From positions 1,510,001 to 1,574,000 of the forward strand of contig JAIGNY010004608.1 of the NCBI GenBank assembly GCA_020152595.1: a DNA stretch of 64,000 bases, given 5' to 3'. Below are positions 21,801 through 36,400 of this stretch, in pieces. The notes beneath the pieces are model-generated. The model saw nothing but the letters and a program-made list of their open reading frames with translations, was not told the DNA's origin and ran no database searches. How positions within the stretch are numbered: position 1 is the stretch's first letter; each line of letters opens with the position of its first letter. This DNA comes from Chiridota heheva. Taxonomy: Eukaryota; Echinodermata; Holothuroidea; Apodida; Chiridotidae. Made by a program: the position numbers and the translations under genes.

Positions 21801-24451
21801 CATATCGTAAGGAAATCGAGTGACGGCGACTGGGTCTCCCAAATTAAAAGTTAACCCCCACCATACATACAGTACCTTATTTCAAGGAAAATCAATAAGT
21901 TTTATATTAATAAATTGTTTCTTTCTTGAATCACTCCAGACACAATGCAAGAAGCCACTTCAAATTACACCTCACGGCGACTGCATCCCCAAGATGGAAA
22001 CATATACCCCCCCCCCCCTCTCATTAAACATACACCCTCATATCTCAAGGAAAACAAACGACGGTGACGGTCTTCCAAATTAAAAAATAAACCCCAACCA
22101 TGCATACCTTACATACTCCCAATTTCTATCTTGCATTTACTTCACTCTACGCAAAGAGGTGGAAGCTCTTTGCTCTACGCATAAACCCCTATCAAACATA
22201 TACAGTTGACATGGTCGAGGGCGTCTCCAAAAAAAATAAAAAAATATACATGCCGAGAGGCGGGGTATTCTATAGTTACTCCCACTTTTCCCAAAATCTT
22301 TTCCAAAATCTTTACATATTTAGCACCACGACGGGATGAAGTTTTCCGAGATCATATTTTGGTCGCCATTTTCTTATAGTCACCTCACGTTTGTGATTAA
22401 TAATTCAACGTCCACAAGTAAGTTTTAGAATGTTCCACTAAACTGCAAGTTGATTTTTTTGCTGACAATATTTTTATTGTTCATATAATTTTTTTGAATA
22501 ATTTTGGTAAAAAAAAAAAAATGAAGGGGGGGGGGGGGAACAAATAAATAAAACATCAAAAAACGTTTTAATTTTATAATTGTACTTTATAACTAGTACC
22601 TTAATTTTTTCCTAAAATAATCTAAAACATATTACCCCCGCTAAAATGTAATAGCCCTAATGGCAGTATTTTGAACTTTGACTGTACTTTGGAGAGCTCG
22701 TGAGATGATTTTTACGGAAGGAAAAGTAGTCCAAATACTTTGATAAAAGTAACTAAAATCACCCTAAAAACAGCTTTTGAAGACTTGGATGGGCTTCAAA
22801 CATCGATTCTAATCATTGTTGGCAAAAAAAAGGTTAAATGGTTTTGTTTTCATAAAGATCTTAAAACTTGGACTTTCCTATACTTCACCTCGCTTAAAGC
22901 AGTACTGGAGGGTATAGGATTTTGTAGTACCCTCGTACAGCCAGCCATCACCAACGGCAGCCATACTAACATGATTGGCATCAGTTTGACGGTACTACGG
23001 TGAGTGGGTGGGTAAAATGACTGGGATTGGGAATAGGGGTGGGTAAAAATGACCACGAGGCTGTACGAGGGTACTACAAAATCCTATACCCTCCAGTACT
23101 GCTTTAAGGAGGTGAAGTATAGGAAAATCTAAGTTTTAAGATCTTTATGAAAACAAAACCATTTAACCTTTTTTACTTGTATTGGGATTATACCTAGTGG
23201 TGGGTGGTTAGGTAAAATCACCGGGATTGGGATTGAGGGATGGGTGGGTCGGTCAACTCGCTGGGATTGAGGAGTTTGAGAGTTGAGTAAAAAAATGTGA
23301 TTAGATTCGCGAGTGGTCAAAAAGAGAAATTTTCATATACGGTTCGAAAGTCGCGTCAGGAAAGTGACCCACCTTGTTATATATACTGTATATATTTATA
23401 TATTTATACTGATTAGTATATAGACTAGGTTACCATAACACTAGGAACACCTGTGGTTAAAACGACCTTTTAATAAAAAAATCAAGCACCATGCAATATT
23501 TTTTTCAAGGGTTATACTTATGTTTGGGCACTACAGTCGTTAAGTGTGTAAATGGATTATGTAAATAAAGCCTAATCATTCATACTCTAGGGCCTAACCC
23601 TTGTAACAGTGCGAATGAGATCGAGTAGGCCTATAAAGATTCATACTAACATTGCTACTGTAACAGCCAGGGAGCATACCCTATGCAATCCAATGGCAAT
23701 TAAAAATGGCCAAGTTGAACAGAACACCCCAATTTTACATTCTCATAATGATAAAGAATTCATTCATGCAAAGGTTCAAAAATTTACTGTTCAAAATATT
23801 GTTAGACAATACTTTGAACTTACCATAAATAACTTAAACGTCCTAAAAACGTAGCGAAATAGCATTTTTATCAAAAAGGTGTGCAAAATATTTTCTCCTT
23901 TCACCAGTACTGCTTGTCCACTGCATATAAAATGACTAACTGCATATTCGTTTCGTGTGGGTTTACACAATTAAAATGGGAGGGTACAAAAAGATTTCGC
24001 GGGCGCTCACAGCCTACATTAAGGAGATAAACATTTCACTCAGTAGGCACTACTTGCAAGGCAATACATGCATCCTGAGTAAGACAATGCACAATACACC
24101 CGTAACGATAAAAACCACTCAGACAACAAATAACATAATCATGAAATAAAAACCCTTCTCAGAACTGACAAAAGTACCTACGAGCTATGATTTCTTTGGT
24201 TTGTAGCACATTGTCGGGTATTGGACGTCAAATTGGGTGAAAAATTCATCGTTTGTACATCTCATCAGAAAAATTAACAAATACAATTAAACAGGGGAGT
24301 CTCTGGCAAATGGAAGTTGAGTAAAAAAAATGTAATTAAGGTTCGCGAGTGGTCAAAAAGAGGAATTTTTATGTACGGTTTGAAAGTCAAGGTAGGAAGG
24401 TGACCCACCTTGCTATATATATAATATATATATACATATATATATGTATAT

Positions 24452-24492
<41 letters not shown>

Positions 24493-27400
24493 AAAATAGA
24501 TAGATAGATAGATATAATATATGTATATATATATGTATATATAGGCTATACTTGCATACTGGTTGAGACAACGCACAATACACCCGTAACATTGAAAACC
24601 ACTCAGACAACAAAATAAGATAATCATGACATGAAAACCCTTCTCAAAACTGACAAAAGTACTTGCGAGCTATGATTTTGATTTCATTAGCGTCTTGAAA
24701 CTATCTTTCAAACTAAGATACAAATAAAATGATGAACACTTTGTACGTTAAAAGCATCTAAATTACAGAAGAAATGACATTCCAACCACTTTGTACTTCC
24801 AGCACTTTTAGAAACACGTACACAATTAGTGGGCGTATCATTACCTCAGTGCGCTGTAATGCTGTCATGAAATGTCGATTATAGCGATATGTCTTTTCCC
24901 ACGACATGAAGTATGCCGCTCGCGTTATATCGCGATACCCAAAACTAATACTCAACTAAGAAATTTTTGCGCAACTAGGCCAGGCTACTTCATACGTTAC
25001 AATTCTAACATTACGGTATTAAATCTAAAAGTCAAGTTTAGGCCATTAAAAACGTGCAAAAATATCGTGAAACATTTAAAAAAAAAAAAAATTGTGCCCC
25101 GTCACCGCTCACTTGCACCTTCCGATGTAAGTTGGCAAAACGAATGAAAAATTGACCCAGAACATGCCTCTCAGGATTTCACTTCCATGATTCATGGTCA
25201 CGTTGACTGAAATACCAAACACATGCGTGATGAACATAATAGTCACACGATCATGTCATCTGCTAGCTCTGCAAATCTTTTTTTCTTGCATTCATCATAA
25301 AAGAAGTAACGTTAGTGACATTAACAATTTGTGTCGTGAGTCAGTTTTCTTGCAAAAGTATCGCAATATACCAATATATCGCAATTTTTTCTCTCCACGA
25401 TAATTGATATGTAATAGAGCCATGTCGAGACAGCACTGGTGCGCTGGCTATTTTGAAAATGTCTGTCAGCAAATGCGCACAGTGTGCGATTTAATGCTAT
25501 ACGCACGTTGACTTCACCAACGCTCTGTTGTTCAACAACTTTTCAACTAATTAGTTACATCCACCAAAGCCACTGTTCGAAAAATAAGTCAGTAGGGTAG
25601 GCTCTCGCACAAAATGCAACTTTTCAGTTTTCTTTATTAAATTCATGCCCAAAACATAGGTGAACGGCTCAAAATAGTATTGAATATATATATTGATTTA
25701 GTATTACGTAAAAGTGTTCCATGACGATAAAAGGCATTGTCAGAAGTTGACCTGAGATCATCGCTTCTATGATAAGCCAATGCAGCAGTTTCAACATTAT
25801 AAAGTATTTTCTGACTGTATAGCAGCCATGTAGTGGCTATAGCATATACTACAGTCCGCTGTTATCTGACTAAACCTACATAGGCCTACTAGGCCTTAGT
25901 GAAATAAACACCTTACTTAGTAGGCACTACTTGCAAGGCATACTTACATACTGGGTGAGACAATACACTTGTAACGTTGAAAACCACTCAGACAACAACA
26001 AATAACATAATCATGAAATGAAAACCTTTCTTAAAACTGTGATTTTGATTTCATTAGCGTATTGAAACTTTAAAGTATCTTTTACTCAGTTACAAACCCT
26101 GTTTTGGGGGGAACATGTATTTTACTTTTCCACTTTAATCTTTTATCCTTTATCATGTATTTAAGCAGTCTTTATTTTACATTTTAAGTTTATCAGTTTA
26201 CTGTCGCAGTGGTTTTCACATTCACTTGCTTTTTTTACAATTTAAGGGTTCACTTATTTTCAGTATGCTTTTGCTTGCATTTTTATATTTTTTATACTTT
26301 ACTTGGATAATTTTTTCGATTTTACATAATTTGTAATGCGCTCAGAGCTTTTGTAAGATTAAGCGCAATATAAATGTTTGTAATAATAATAATAGTAATA
26401 CAGTACGTCAATCTCAATAACTTATAATAAGCTCCTAGTAAATATCCTTCTTCCTTTTTTCCTTTTCATTACAGGAAATTCAGCTGAGAACAGGTGAGCT
26501 CATTTTGTATTATGCAAAGTTACAGTAAGATTGAAAGTTGTCAACCTGAAGTAGAGAAACTAACTTCTTCAATGCATTATCTTTCACATCAGCTTTCACA
26601 AAAACCAGATATAATTAAGTACCAGATATATTCCAGATCTACGTTTGATGTTAATCCCATATCTGGCCAGATCAAGAATTGGGCAGATTACTTGATATAC
26701 TATAAATTGATATTCCTTAACATAATGTTTATATGTTGATCAAGTTTATATCTGGCGTGATCTGGCCATAGGTGGGGTTTTAGGTGCAAGGGGGCATTCC
26801 CCCCCCCCACATAAATTTTGTGACTTTACCCCACTGTACTTTCAATACGTAAATTGTATTTTGTGTCTTTGTCCCCACCCTACTTTCAGTGGGTAAATTG
26901 TATTTTGTGACTTTGCCCCCACCATACTATCGGTGGGCGAAACCTGCCCATGGATCTGTCCATATTAAACATGATCATCCAAGATGTGAATTTGATATAA
27001 TCCAGATAATGGAATTTTGAACTCCACACTCTCTTCTCCTTAGGAAAGAATATTATCTTCTTCCATGCCCAGCCATGTTGGCAACCCTGGCAACGAGAGA
27101 GCCGACAGAGCCGCCAACAAAGCTTTTTCAAACATTGTCTTTTCTTTTCCTATTCCACACTCAGACCTCCGTCTCTCCATCTCCAACTGCATCAAAAAAA
27201 CCTGGCAAAACTCCTGGAATCACGAAACCAGTAACAAATTCTACACCATCAAACCCAAAGTCAGGACCAACACCCCTTTGCACAGTCGCAACCGCAGTGA
27301 AGACATCGTTGTCACCCGCATCTGCCTCGTCCACTCCTCTCTCACTCACTCCCATCTTTTATCCGGCTCCCCTACCCTTCTCTGCCCCATTTGTGACACC

Positions 27401-30400
27401 GATCTCTCCATCAAGCATATCTTTGTAACCTGTCCCCTATACCAGAAGTCCAGATCCCCTCTCTCCACACTTCCTCAATCTCGGACCTTTTAAAAACAAT
27501 TCTTCTTCAAACATCAACTTTCTCCGCAACAACAATCTCTTCCACCACATTTAACTTCCCCCTTTCCACACCTAACCTTACTTAGTACTTACCTCCTTTT
27601 TTTTTTCTCTTTTTATTTTTTCCCCTTTTCTCTCTTACAAACCTTCCCTTCTTCACTATTCTTAATCTTACACCATAATTTATTAAGACCCTCTTGACAC
27701 ATTTGACTCTGACTGTCGTGGTGCCGTTAAACATCAACAAACCAAACCAAATCAAACCAGTGTAGAAGAAAGAAATCTTATTACAACTTTGATGGAAAAA
27801 TTTAGTTTTGTCAGATTTGTGATGCTCCGCTTTGACATGTTTTACAAGATTTTTTTGTATGTTGATTCTACAACAATTTAACCTACATTTTCTCTTACCA
27901 GTCAATATATAGGCCTGGACTTCACTGATAGCGATATATTGCTAAGTCATATAAAAGCACCAAAACTGAATCTTAAGGATTAGTTCAGGGGTCAAGCAAA
28001 TCCATCTTATATGAAAGAGGACTACCAAACTTTAAACTTATTTTCTTAAATGGAATAAGATTTTTAAATGCTTTCTTCACTATTTTGTTTCTTTGAAACC
28101 TGAACTAATACATGAAAGTTTTCAGTTATATACATGTTAATAATAACAATAATAATAATACTAATAATGATAACAATAAAAGTAATAACAATACATACAT
28201 ATATATAGCTTAAATTTAATAAAAACATTTAAAAGCACTTTACATACAAGGAAATTAGATACGAAAACAAAAATAAAAATGTCAAAATGTTTTGACAAAT
28301 GCATTAGTAAACTTTCATATGTCTTTGCGTAAAATGATATGATGTACCACCACATGCAATTGCCATACCAAATTTGTTCATGTATAGGTATTAATTATTG
28401 TAATAAAAACACTATAAATTTCCAGATCAAAGTTTTCTATACATCAGTTCAATGAAAGCTTCATATTAGTGGTATTGGTATTGGCAAAAATCTGTATATA
28501 CAGTATCTGCTTATCAAAGAACTACTTGATTAATTGCGTATGCATTTGATGTGATACAGAATGATTTGTATAATAAAAGTATGCATGTGTTGAAGTTTAT
28601 TCCATATATCTATATATGTGATGCAAAATGTTCAGTGAAATACAAGTATGTATGTGTCAATATCTCATTAAGAATTTTTATCCCTTGGGGCCCCTCCAAC
28701 CTGACACTCTCGGTTTTCTCAAAATCAGGGGTAATCCACACCTAACCCAAAACCTCTTCACAGTTCAATTGCTAGCAATCAGCTATTGTTACACCATACA
28801 CAACACAGGGGTATTCTACACCTCCCAACCTGATAGCCTCTTCACACTTCACGTGCTAGCAACCAGCTGTTGTTACACTGTACACAATAGGTCATTCATC
28901 TGGGGCTGAAGCCACGAACCTCCTTTGCAGTGAAGTGGAACAGATTAGTCCTTGGCTGACCCTAGAAATGAGTATGCGTTAAATGCATGGAGGAATATGT
29001 ATAATGCCCATGAATGATTGATAAACTATTTCTCCCAAAGAGATTTATTTCATCATGTATTTTAAAATATAGAAATTATAGGAATATCAAAAGTTATGGT
29101 TATTCATACAGTGAGGGTGATGCTATTCGGGTCTTCATACGTGTCCGGCCACCTGAAAAGCCAGATGGAATAGTAGACTTTGGTCAGTGCTTGGAAGTCC
29201 AACCACCAGATACTATAATTCTTCAGTCTAAACCCAAACCCAGGACGTTCACCTTTGATCATGTTGCTGATACAGATGTTACGCAGGTATGTGTATCTAT
29301 TCAATATATACAATATATATTTAATACAGAGCTGGAAAAAATCTACAGTTCTGATGGTTCTACTAGCTGTAACTGCGAGGAAAACCAGAATTCGCGAGAA
29401 GATTTTTTTTGTTCATAAAAAAAATATATATATTTTTTGTTAAAAGATTTCTTGAATAAGCCACAGTTTATATATGGTAATTATGTGCTCTAAAAACGTT
29501 CCCCATGTAATTGTGCGATGAATAGTACATTAAATTTTCAAAGAGGAGAGCATATGACGATGAATGTACAGTTCTACATTAATGTTATTTCTGTCATGAT
29601 TTTTCATGGGAAGATTTTTGACATCTTCATTTTGAACTGTGGGAAATTAATTAGTTCCAGCTGATTTGATAAACCATGCATCACCTCGTACACTTTCTCC
29701 TGGCAAACAGACTTGGATTCTCAATCCACTATTCCATAACATTCGGCCCACCAACCCAAATCCACCAATTTCCCTGTAGAGACAGAATCCCTTACAAGCC
29801 CCCTAAAGAATAGGACATGCCCATTTCTTTCAATCTTACTTAATCAATGGCTTTTACCCACCTCTTTGTCGCAAACTGCACACACACACAAAAAGTATTT
29901 GTGGAACCCTTCCATAGTAATAACAGGTTATGTATTTCTTTGAAAAATAATTGCCTCTTACTAAAGTATTGGAAACCATTTTTGTTTAATAAGTGAAATG
30001 GGGTATAACATGCGCTTTACAAGAACATGCTTTGCCCATCTGCTCATGTACCTTGGACTTTAAATATACCATACACTGTAAATACAAGAAAAATACATTT
30101 TCATTTTAAAGAAACGAATGAAAAATTATCTTGCAATTATCTTTGTACTTATGACATCACACTGTACATTCCAAGGTCACGTTTGCAGCAATTTTTCTTT
30201 AAATAAAACATGTTTTGATGATGGAGGCAAAATGAAATATACGTGAGTTTCTGCTTTCTGACCAACCGTCAGAAAGCAATGCAGAAATTGTTATTGCAAT
30301 TCCGAAAAGAGAATAAAGAATATAAATAGATAAAAATGAAATCAACCAAACAGCTAGCACAAATGAGATGAAAATCCAGTGATTTTCACTGGGTTTTTAT

Positions 30401-33400
30401 CTTAGCATTAGCTGAGTATTCATTGTTTGAGCTCTATACAGGATAGATTCACATTCAATCATTTTCATTCGTAGCAGAAACCAATTGTTTTGATTTAATT
30501 GATACCAGAGACCACTTCACTTGATTTTCTTTGAGTCAAGAAAATTCTTTGTATGGCTGTTCTTGCAAGGCGTGAGTTCATTTTTCAGCACATTCCATTG
30601 GAAAGTTTCAACTAAGTGTTGATAAATCTTGCATAAATAAATGTGAGCATATTTATTGTATTAATTTATTTAATCAGATGTAGGCCACCGCCCATAACAG
30701 CAATAACAAAAGAAACTAGAATTATAGCACACTGCAGAGCGCATACCTCCACCCCTGTTCATTTCCTGCCGGATACAATCTACCTCAGAAACCCTCGACC
30801 CACTGAGTTATAACCCCAAACAATCTCCTTCTCACTGTTGATCTGTAATCTCATTTACATTCTAAACACTTGAGGATCATCACTTGTGATAATTGTTTTC
30901 AGTTTAATTCAGGCTAAGCATTCATTGTTTGAGGTCTGTACAGGGTAGATCCACATTCCATCATTTTCATTCATGGCAGAAACCAATTGTTTTGATTTCA
31001 TTGATACCAGAGACCACTTCACTTGATTTTCTTTGAGTCAAGAAAATTCTTTGTATGGCTGTTCTATCATGGCATGAGTTCAATGTTCAGCACGTTCCAT
31101 TGGAAAGTTTTAACTATGTGTTGATAAATCTTGCCCTAGAATATCCCCACCCCTCCATTTTTGCCCTTCCCCAATTCCAAGACATCCCAAAAAATGTAAT
31201 CACTTCTTCCTAAAGCAGACACAAAACCACACATTAAATTTGATCCAAATCCAGTCATCATTTCTTAAGATATCTTGATGACAGACAATATCCTCACCCC
31301 ACATTTGCACACTTCCCCTGCTCTAATATGTCTCAAATTTTAAACACTTCTTCCTTAAGCAGGAACAAAACAACACACTAAATTGAATTAAAATCCAGCG
31401 ACTATTTCTTGAGATATCATGATGACAAACAAACTCACCCTAAAACATCCCCACCCTTCTATTTTTGCCCTTCCCCTACTCCAAATTACATCCCAAATTT
31501 TAATCACCTTTTCAGTAACAAAACCGCACACCAAATTTAATCCAAATCCAATCATTAGTTCTTGAGATATCTTGTTGACAGACAAAATTCCCCACCCTCC
31601 ATTTTCACCCTTCCCCTGTTCCAAGATGTCTCAAACTTAAATCACTTCTTCCTTAAGCAGTAACAAAACCACACAGCAAATCTAACCAAAATCTATCTTC
31701 AGTTCTTGAGATATCTTGATGACAAACAGGCGACAACATAACCTTCATCCAACTACATTGGCGGAGGTAAATATACATACAGAGAGGTTCTAAGATATAG
31801 ATGAAAATTGGATGAATGGAGATATATACATAAGGACTTGACGAGAATGTCATTCCTTTAAACAGCTCTTTTCGTCGAGTCGATGCATAAAATAGAAAAT
31901 AAGCTATGTTGTAAATGTCTTTTTTACGTTGCATATGCAAATCAAAATTATCATATGAGGGTTCAAAACAAGGTTTGGCAAAACCTTATTTCTCAAATCA
32001 GAATATCTGGTATTTTTTGATAAAAAATAGAATTCATCTTCAACTTCACCATTACAGCATGAAAAAACAAATGATGTTCTCTGTCAACCTTTTCCCTTTA
32101 TCTGCTTCAAATGTTATGTCCTGAACAATGGAAATAAACAAAAACAGATCTTTTCTTTTAATTGCAAATATGTAAGATATATGGTTCGATAGTACAGGTG
32201 CATTCAAAATTGACATACGTATCTAGATTATTACTATAAGTGCAAATTTTGCTTTCCCAATTTTGGATGTCAATATCTAAAGCCCTCTGAGTAAAAATAT
32301 TTTAAAAATTTGACTTGTCCGCAACTTCTTGACTGAACCATAAATAACCAACACCATAACTAAACTAGAATATTAGCACTCTTTAGAGCGCATACCTTTG
32401 CCCAATTGCAATTTCAGCATGCCTAGAATGATTTTAGAGTTCATTTGATCCCCATACCCAATATAATCTACCTCAGAAATCCTAGGCCCACCAAGATTCA
32501 TCCTCAACTTTAGATCTGTAATGAACATTTGCAATCTGAGCATTTGAAGATTATCTTCTGACTGGATTTCAAATTTAATCCAAATCCATTCATCAGTTCT
32601 GGAGACATCTTGATGACAGACAAACTCACCTTAATATGTCACCACCCCTCCATTTGTACCCTTCCTCTGTTCCAATTTGTTTCAAATTGTTATCACTTCT
32701 TCCGTAAGCAGTAACAAAACCACACACCAAATTTGATCCAAATCCAGTTATCAGTTCTTGAGATATCTTGATTACAAACAGACGGACAGACGAACAAACA
32801 AATTTACAGAGGCAAAACATAACCTTCCATCCAACTTCATTGGCAGAGGTAATAATATATTCTTAATCTTTGTTACCTACATGTGCTTATCGCGTTTATC
32901 CAATTCAAACAACATGTCATAACACTTTTAAGTATACCTAAAACTTGGAAGACGAATAAGCTGAAGCCAGAATTTGTGCATCTTAAGGTATTAGAGTGAA
33001 AATAGTGTAACGAGCAGTCTCCCAGAACAGCAGAACCTGGTACACTTCTCTTGACACCAAGAAAGCTTTTAAAGAAATGCACCTGAACATTTTCAAGGGT
33101 ATTGTACATCTTATGACCCCAGATTTCTGCACCATCATACAACATAGGCAAAACCATTGCACTGAAAACTTTACAGTAGATTAAAAATGGAGCTTCTCTG
33201 ATACTCTGTAGTTATTTATATATGTATACCTGAACTCCAGGTTATACCTCTCCTCCTCTTTCTCAATTTGCGATCTTTTCAAGAACAATCCTACCTCCCA
33301 ACTTTATCACCTTTCTCTGCAACAGCAATTTATTCCACCTGATCTAAGCCTCCCTTTCCTTCCCTTCTCTGCCTTACCTTCCTCACCTTCCTTTTATGAC

Positions 33401-36400
33401 CTTAACTTCCTCACCTTCTTTTTATCACCTCAACTTCTATCCACCTTCTCTCTCTCCTTCCCTCTCTCCTCCCTCTCTTTCCTCTCTGTTCTAACTCAAG
33501 CACCTTAGTTTTTAACACCCTCTTGGCACATTTGACTGTAACTGTTGCGGTGCCGTTAAAGATTAACAAAGCAAACCAAACAATTTATGTATGTGTCTTT
33601 TTTTTTTTTTGATGGGGAGGGGGCCCTGTCAAGGAGGGGAGTGGACGTGTTAATACAATGAAGGTCACTATTTTCTATTATTTGATCTATTCATAAATTC
33701 TATAACTTCCAGATGAGTTATAGAAAAGTAATAAAAACAAATTCAAACCTTTAAATTATTCTTCCCTTACTGTCCCATGATCTTGGGAATGGAGACAACA
33801 TATTTTTTCGTTTGGCGTAGTATCTCTTTTTCTTGCCATACCATGTGTTGTGCAGCTACTGTATATCAATGTATCATTCCCAATTATTGTTGTAACTTAG
33901 CAAACAAAAAAATTACTTCTTACCCACAGGAGGCAGTGTTTACAGCTGTGGGCAGGAAAACAATTGAGAGCTGCGTTGCTGGTTACAATGGAACCATCTT
34001 TGCATAGTAAGTTTTCATGTAACAGTTATATGACATTGGGTGTCCCTGCTATCAGATAATTTTTAGCTTTGTAATGTTTATTCAAAGTGTTTCATAAGTG
34101 TTTTTAAAGTGTTTCATAACCCTTACAAACCTTCCATCTCCTCACTATCCTAACTCTTGCACCATAATTTATTAACACCCTCTTGGCACATTTGATTCTA
34201 ACTGTCGTGGTGCCGTTAAACATCAACAAACCAAACCAAACCAAACTTAAAATTGTCAAGCTTATGAAAAAATTGTTTTTCCTTTTGTTAGGGTCAAGGA
34301 CATTTTTGTGTACACGTGAAATTATCAATACATGTATCACATCATTTAGAATTAAAGCTTTGATAAAATGGATAGAGAAATGCATTATAATCTTTAGGTC
34401 CTTGTTGGGGATATTGTGTCATCATGCACAAGATTTCAATACAGAATTTAGCAAAATGGCAGCCTCCATGTGTCATGAATAACGTGAGAGGAATTATATT
34501 TTGATTTGCTGTTTTTGGTAGTTGATTTAGAATTTTAATCTTCTAATATGTAAAATAAAGATTGTATATCAGACTGTGTGTCTCCTTTTATCATTGAGGA
34601 GAGAAATAAGAATAAATTCTGATTTTAGACTTGATTGACATAAAGATGAGAGATTATCAATACAAATTTGATTGAACTTTTTGGATTTCAGGCCTTTGGA
34701 AGTGCCAAAAGAATGATCTGCTATCAGAGAATTTTCAACTTAACATGTTTTTTGTAAAAGCCAGGTATCGTGTTAATGTGGCAATGAAAATACAGTACAA
34801 TCCAGCTCTTCTGATTGGTTGAAACATTTACACAAAGCCTCTAAGCTTTTTTATTGACCAAACAGCAGAATTCCTGCACCCTATATTTTGTAGTCAAATT
34901 GCTGCACCATTTAAGTATTGTTTTAGAAAGAAAGTGCCTGTTTCCAACTTTCTACATTGTATTCGTATTATTAACTGTTAAAAATATCGTAATTTTCTTT
35001 TAACAGTGGGCAGACAGGATCTGGTAAAACATTTACAATGCTTGGTAAGTGAACAGTTTATATTGTAAATAAGACTGAATTAACTCTGTTGTAGGTTAGG
35101 TTTTTTGGCAAGTTCAGCTATGTATGTACACTATTACTTTCTTGGCAAAAAGGAGTTAAAACTAAAGAAAGATCTTAGTCTGTGCCTGCTTAGCAATAGC
35201 AAATCCTATTGCATAAATCTTCGAACAAAAACAACGAAATTTAAAGCAATATATGCGTGGAAATATTGAAATGTCAAAAAACTCTTGGTGGTTTCATTTG
35301 TCTCAGAGAAGTTTTGGTACATACAATAGTAAGTAATTGAAAGTACTTTCAAGACATTTTAACTTTATTCTTCAAGGATAAATTTAAGTATGCTCATGAA
35401 AGAGGACAATATGGAACAAAAATGGTCAAAAAAAGTGTTAATAATTGTATTCTGTTCGGTTTGATTTGAGTCAGATTTATAAGAAAACGACTAAAATCAG
35501 AAAAGTGACAGTACACCATAGTTGGAATTAATGATAACATTTTCAGCGGTTCCAACTGAATGTGTCCCAAATCTTCTCGCGAAAAATGACAAAATAACTT
35601 GGAAGTTTGTAAATATTGAATTCATTGTGTTTCTTTTGTTCCCATTTTTTTTTCTATGAATAAAATATTTCTTCCTGCAAACTCTTGTTTTTCCTGCTGT
35701 TTTTACTGCCAGAACGGTAATTTTTTTCCAACTCCGCAGTACACCTCGCATTCCTTAAAAGAACATTGCCGTGAATTTTCTTTTTTATGAATATGATAGA
35801 GAACTTTTTAAGAAACAAATTGATGTAAAACCACGTTGATATCTTATTCTGTTGACGAGTTATTACATTTCAAAAAAGTTTACCATTCTTTAATAGTCTT
35901 CTATCTTATAAATTTAAAATGAAAATTCACAGGAATATACCTTCAAAAGCCTTATCGAATTGTAGTGAAGTATTTGTTGTTGTTGTATTTTACACCCACG
36001 TGATATGTCAGGAGAGTAATAGGCCTTTTCAAATCTGAACTGGCAACTTCCGAAAAACTGATTTAAATAATGTCACGTGGCCAAGATTCCCATGTCCATA
36101 TTGGATCAATCGTATACTGGGGAAATCTTATGTATGGACCAGGGGTGTGACAGAAAAACATTCAAATGCCCATCATACATGCGTTATGCATGAAGTGCTC
36201 CATTAATCACGTTTGGCTTAAATCGATTTGAAAAGGTCTATAAAACCTGAGTTTAGTGAAACAACTTAATTACCATCTGAAGACATTGTTTTTAAATATA
36301 ACCAATTTCTAAATCAAATTTAATTAATCAATTATATGCACTTCTTGTTTCAAGCAATTAAAAATGTAAGGCTATGGTTCTTCAGCATGCTTTTTAAGTC

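Noticed and set aside
24274-24627. Minus-strand frames with IYIYIYI and SIYLSIYL
   Set aside because: Translation of the TA/GATA microsatellite.
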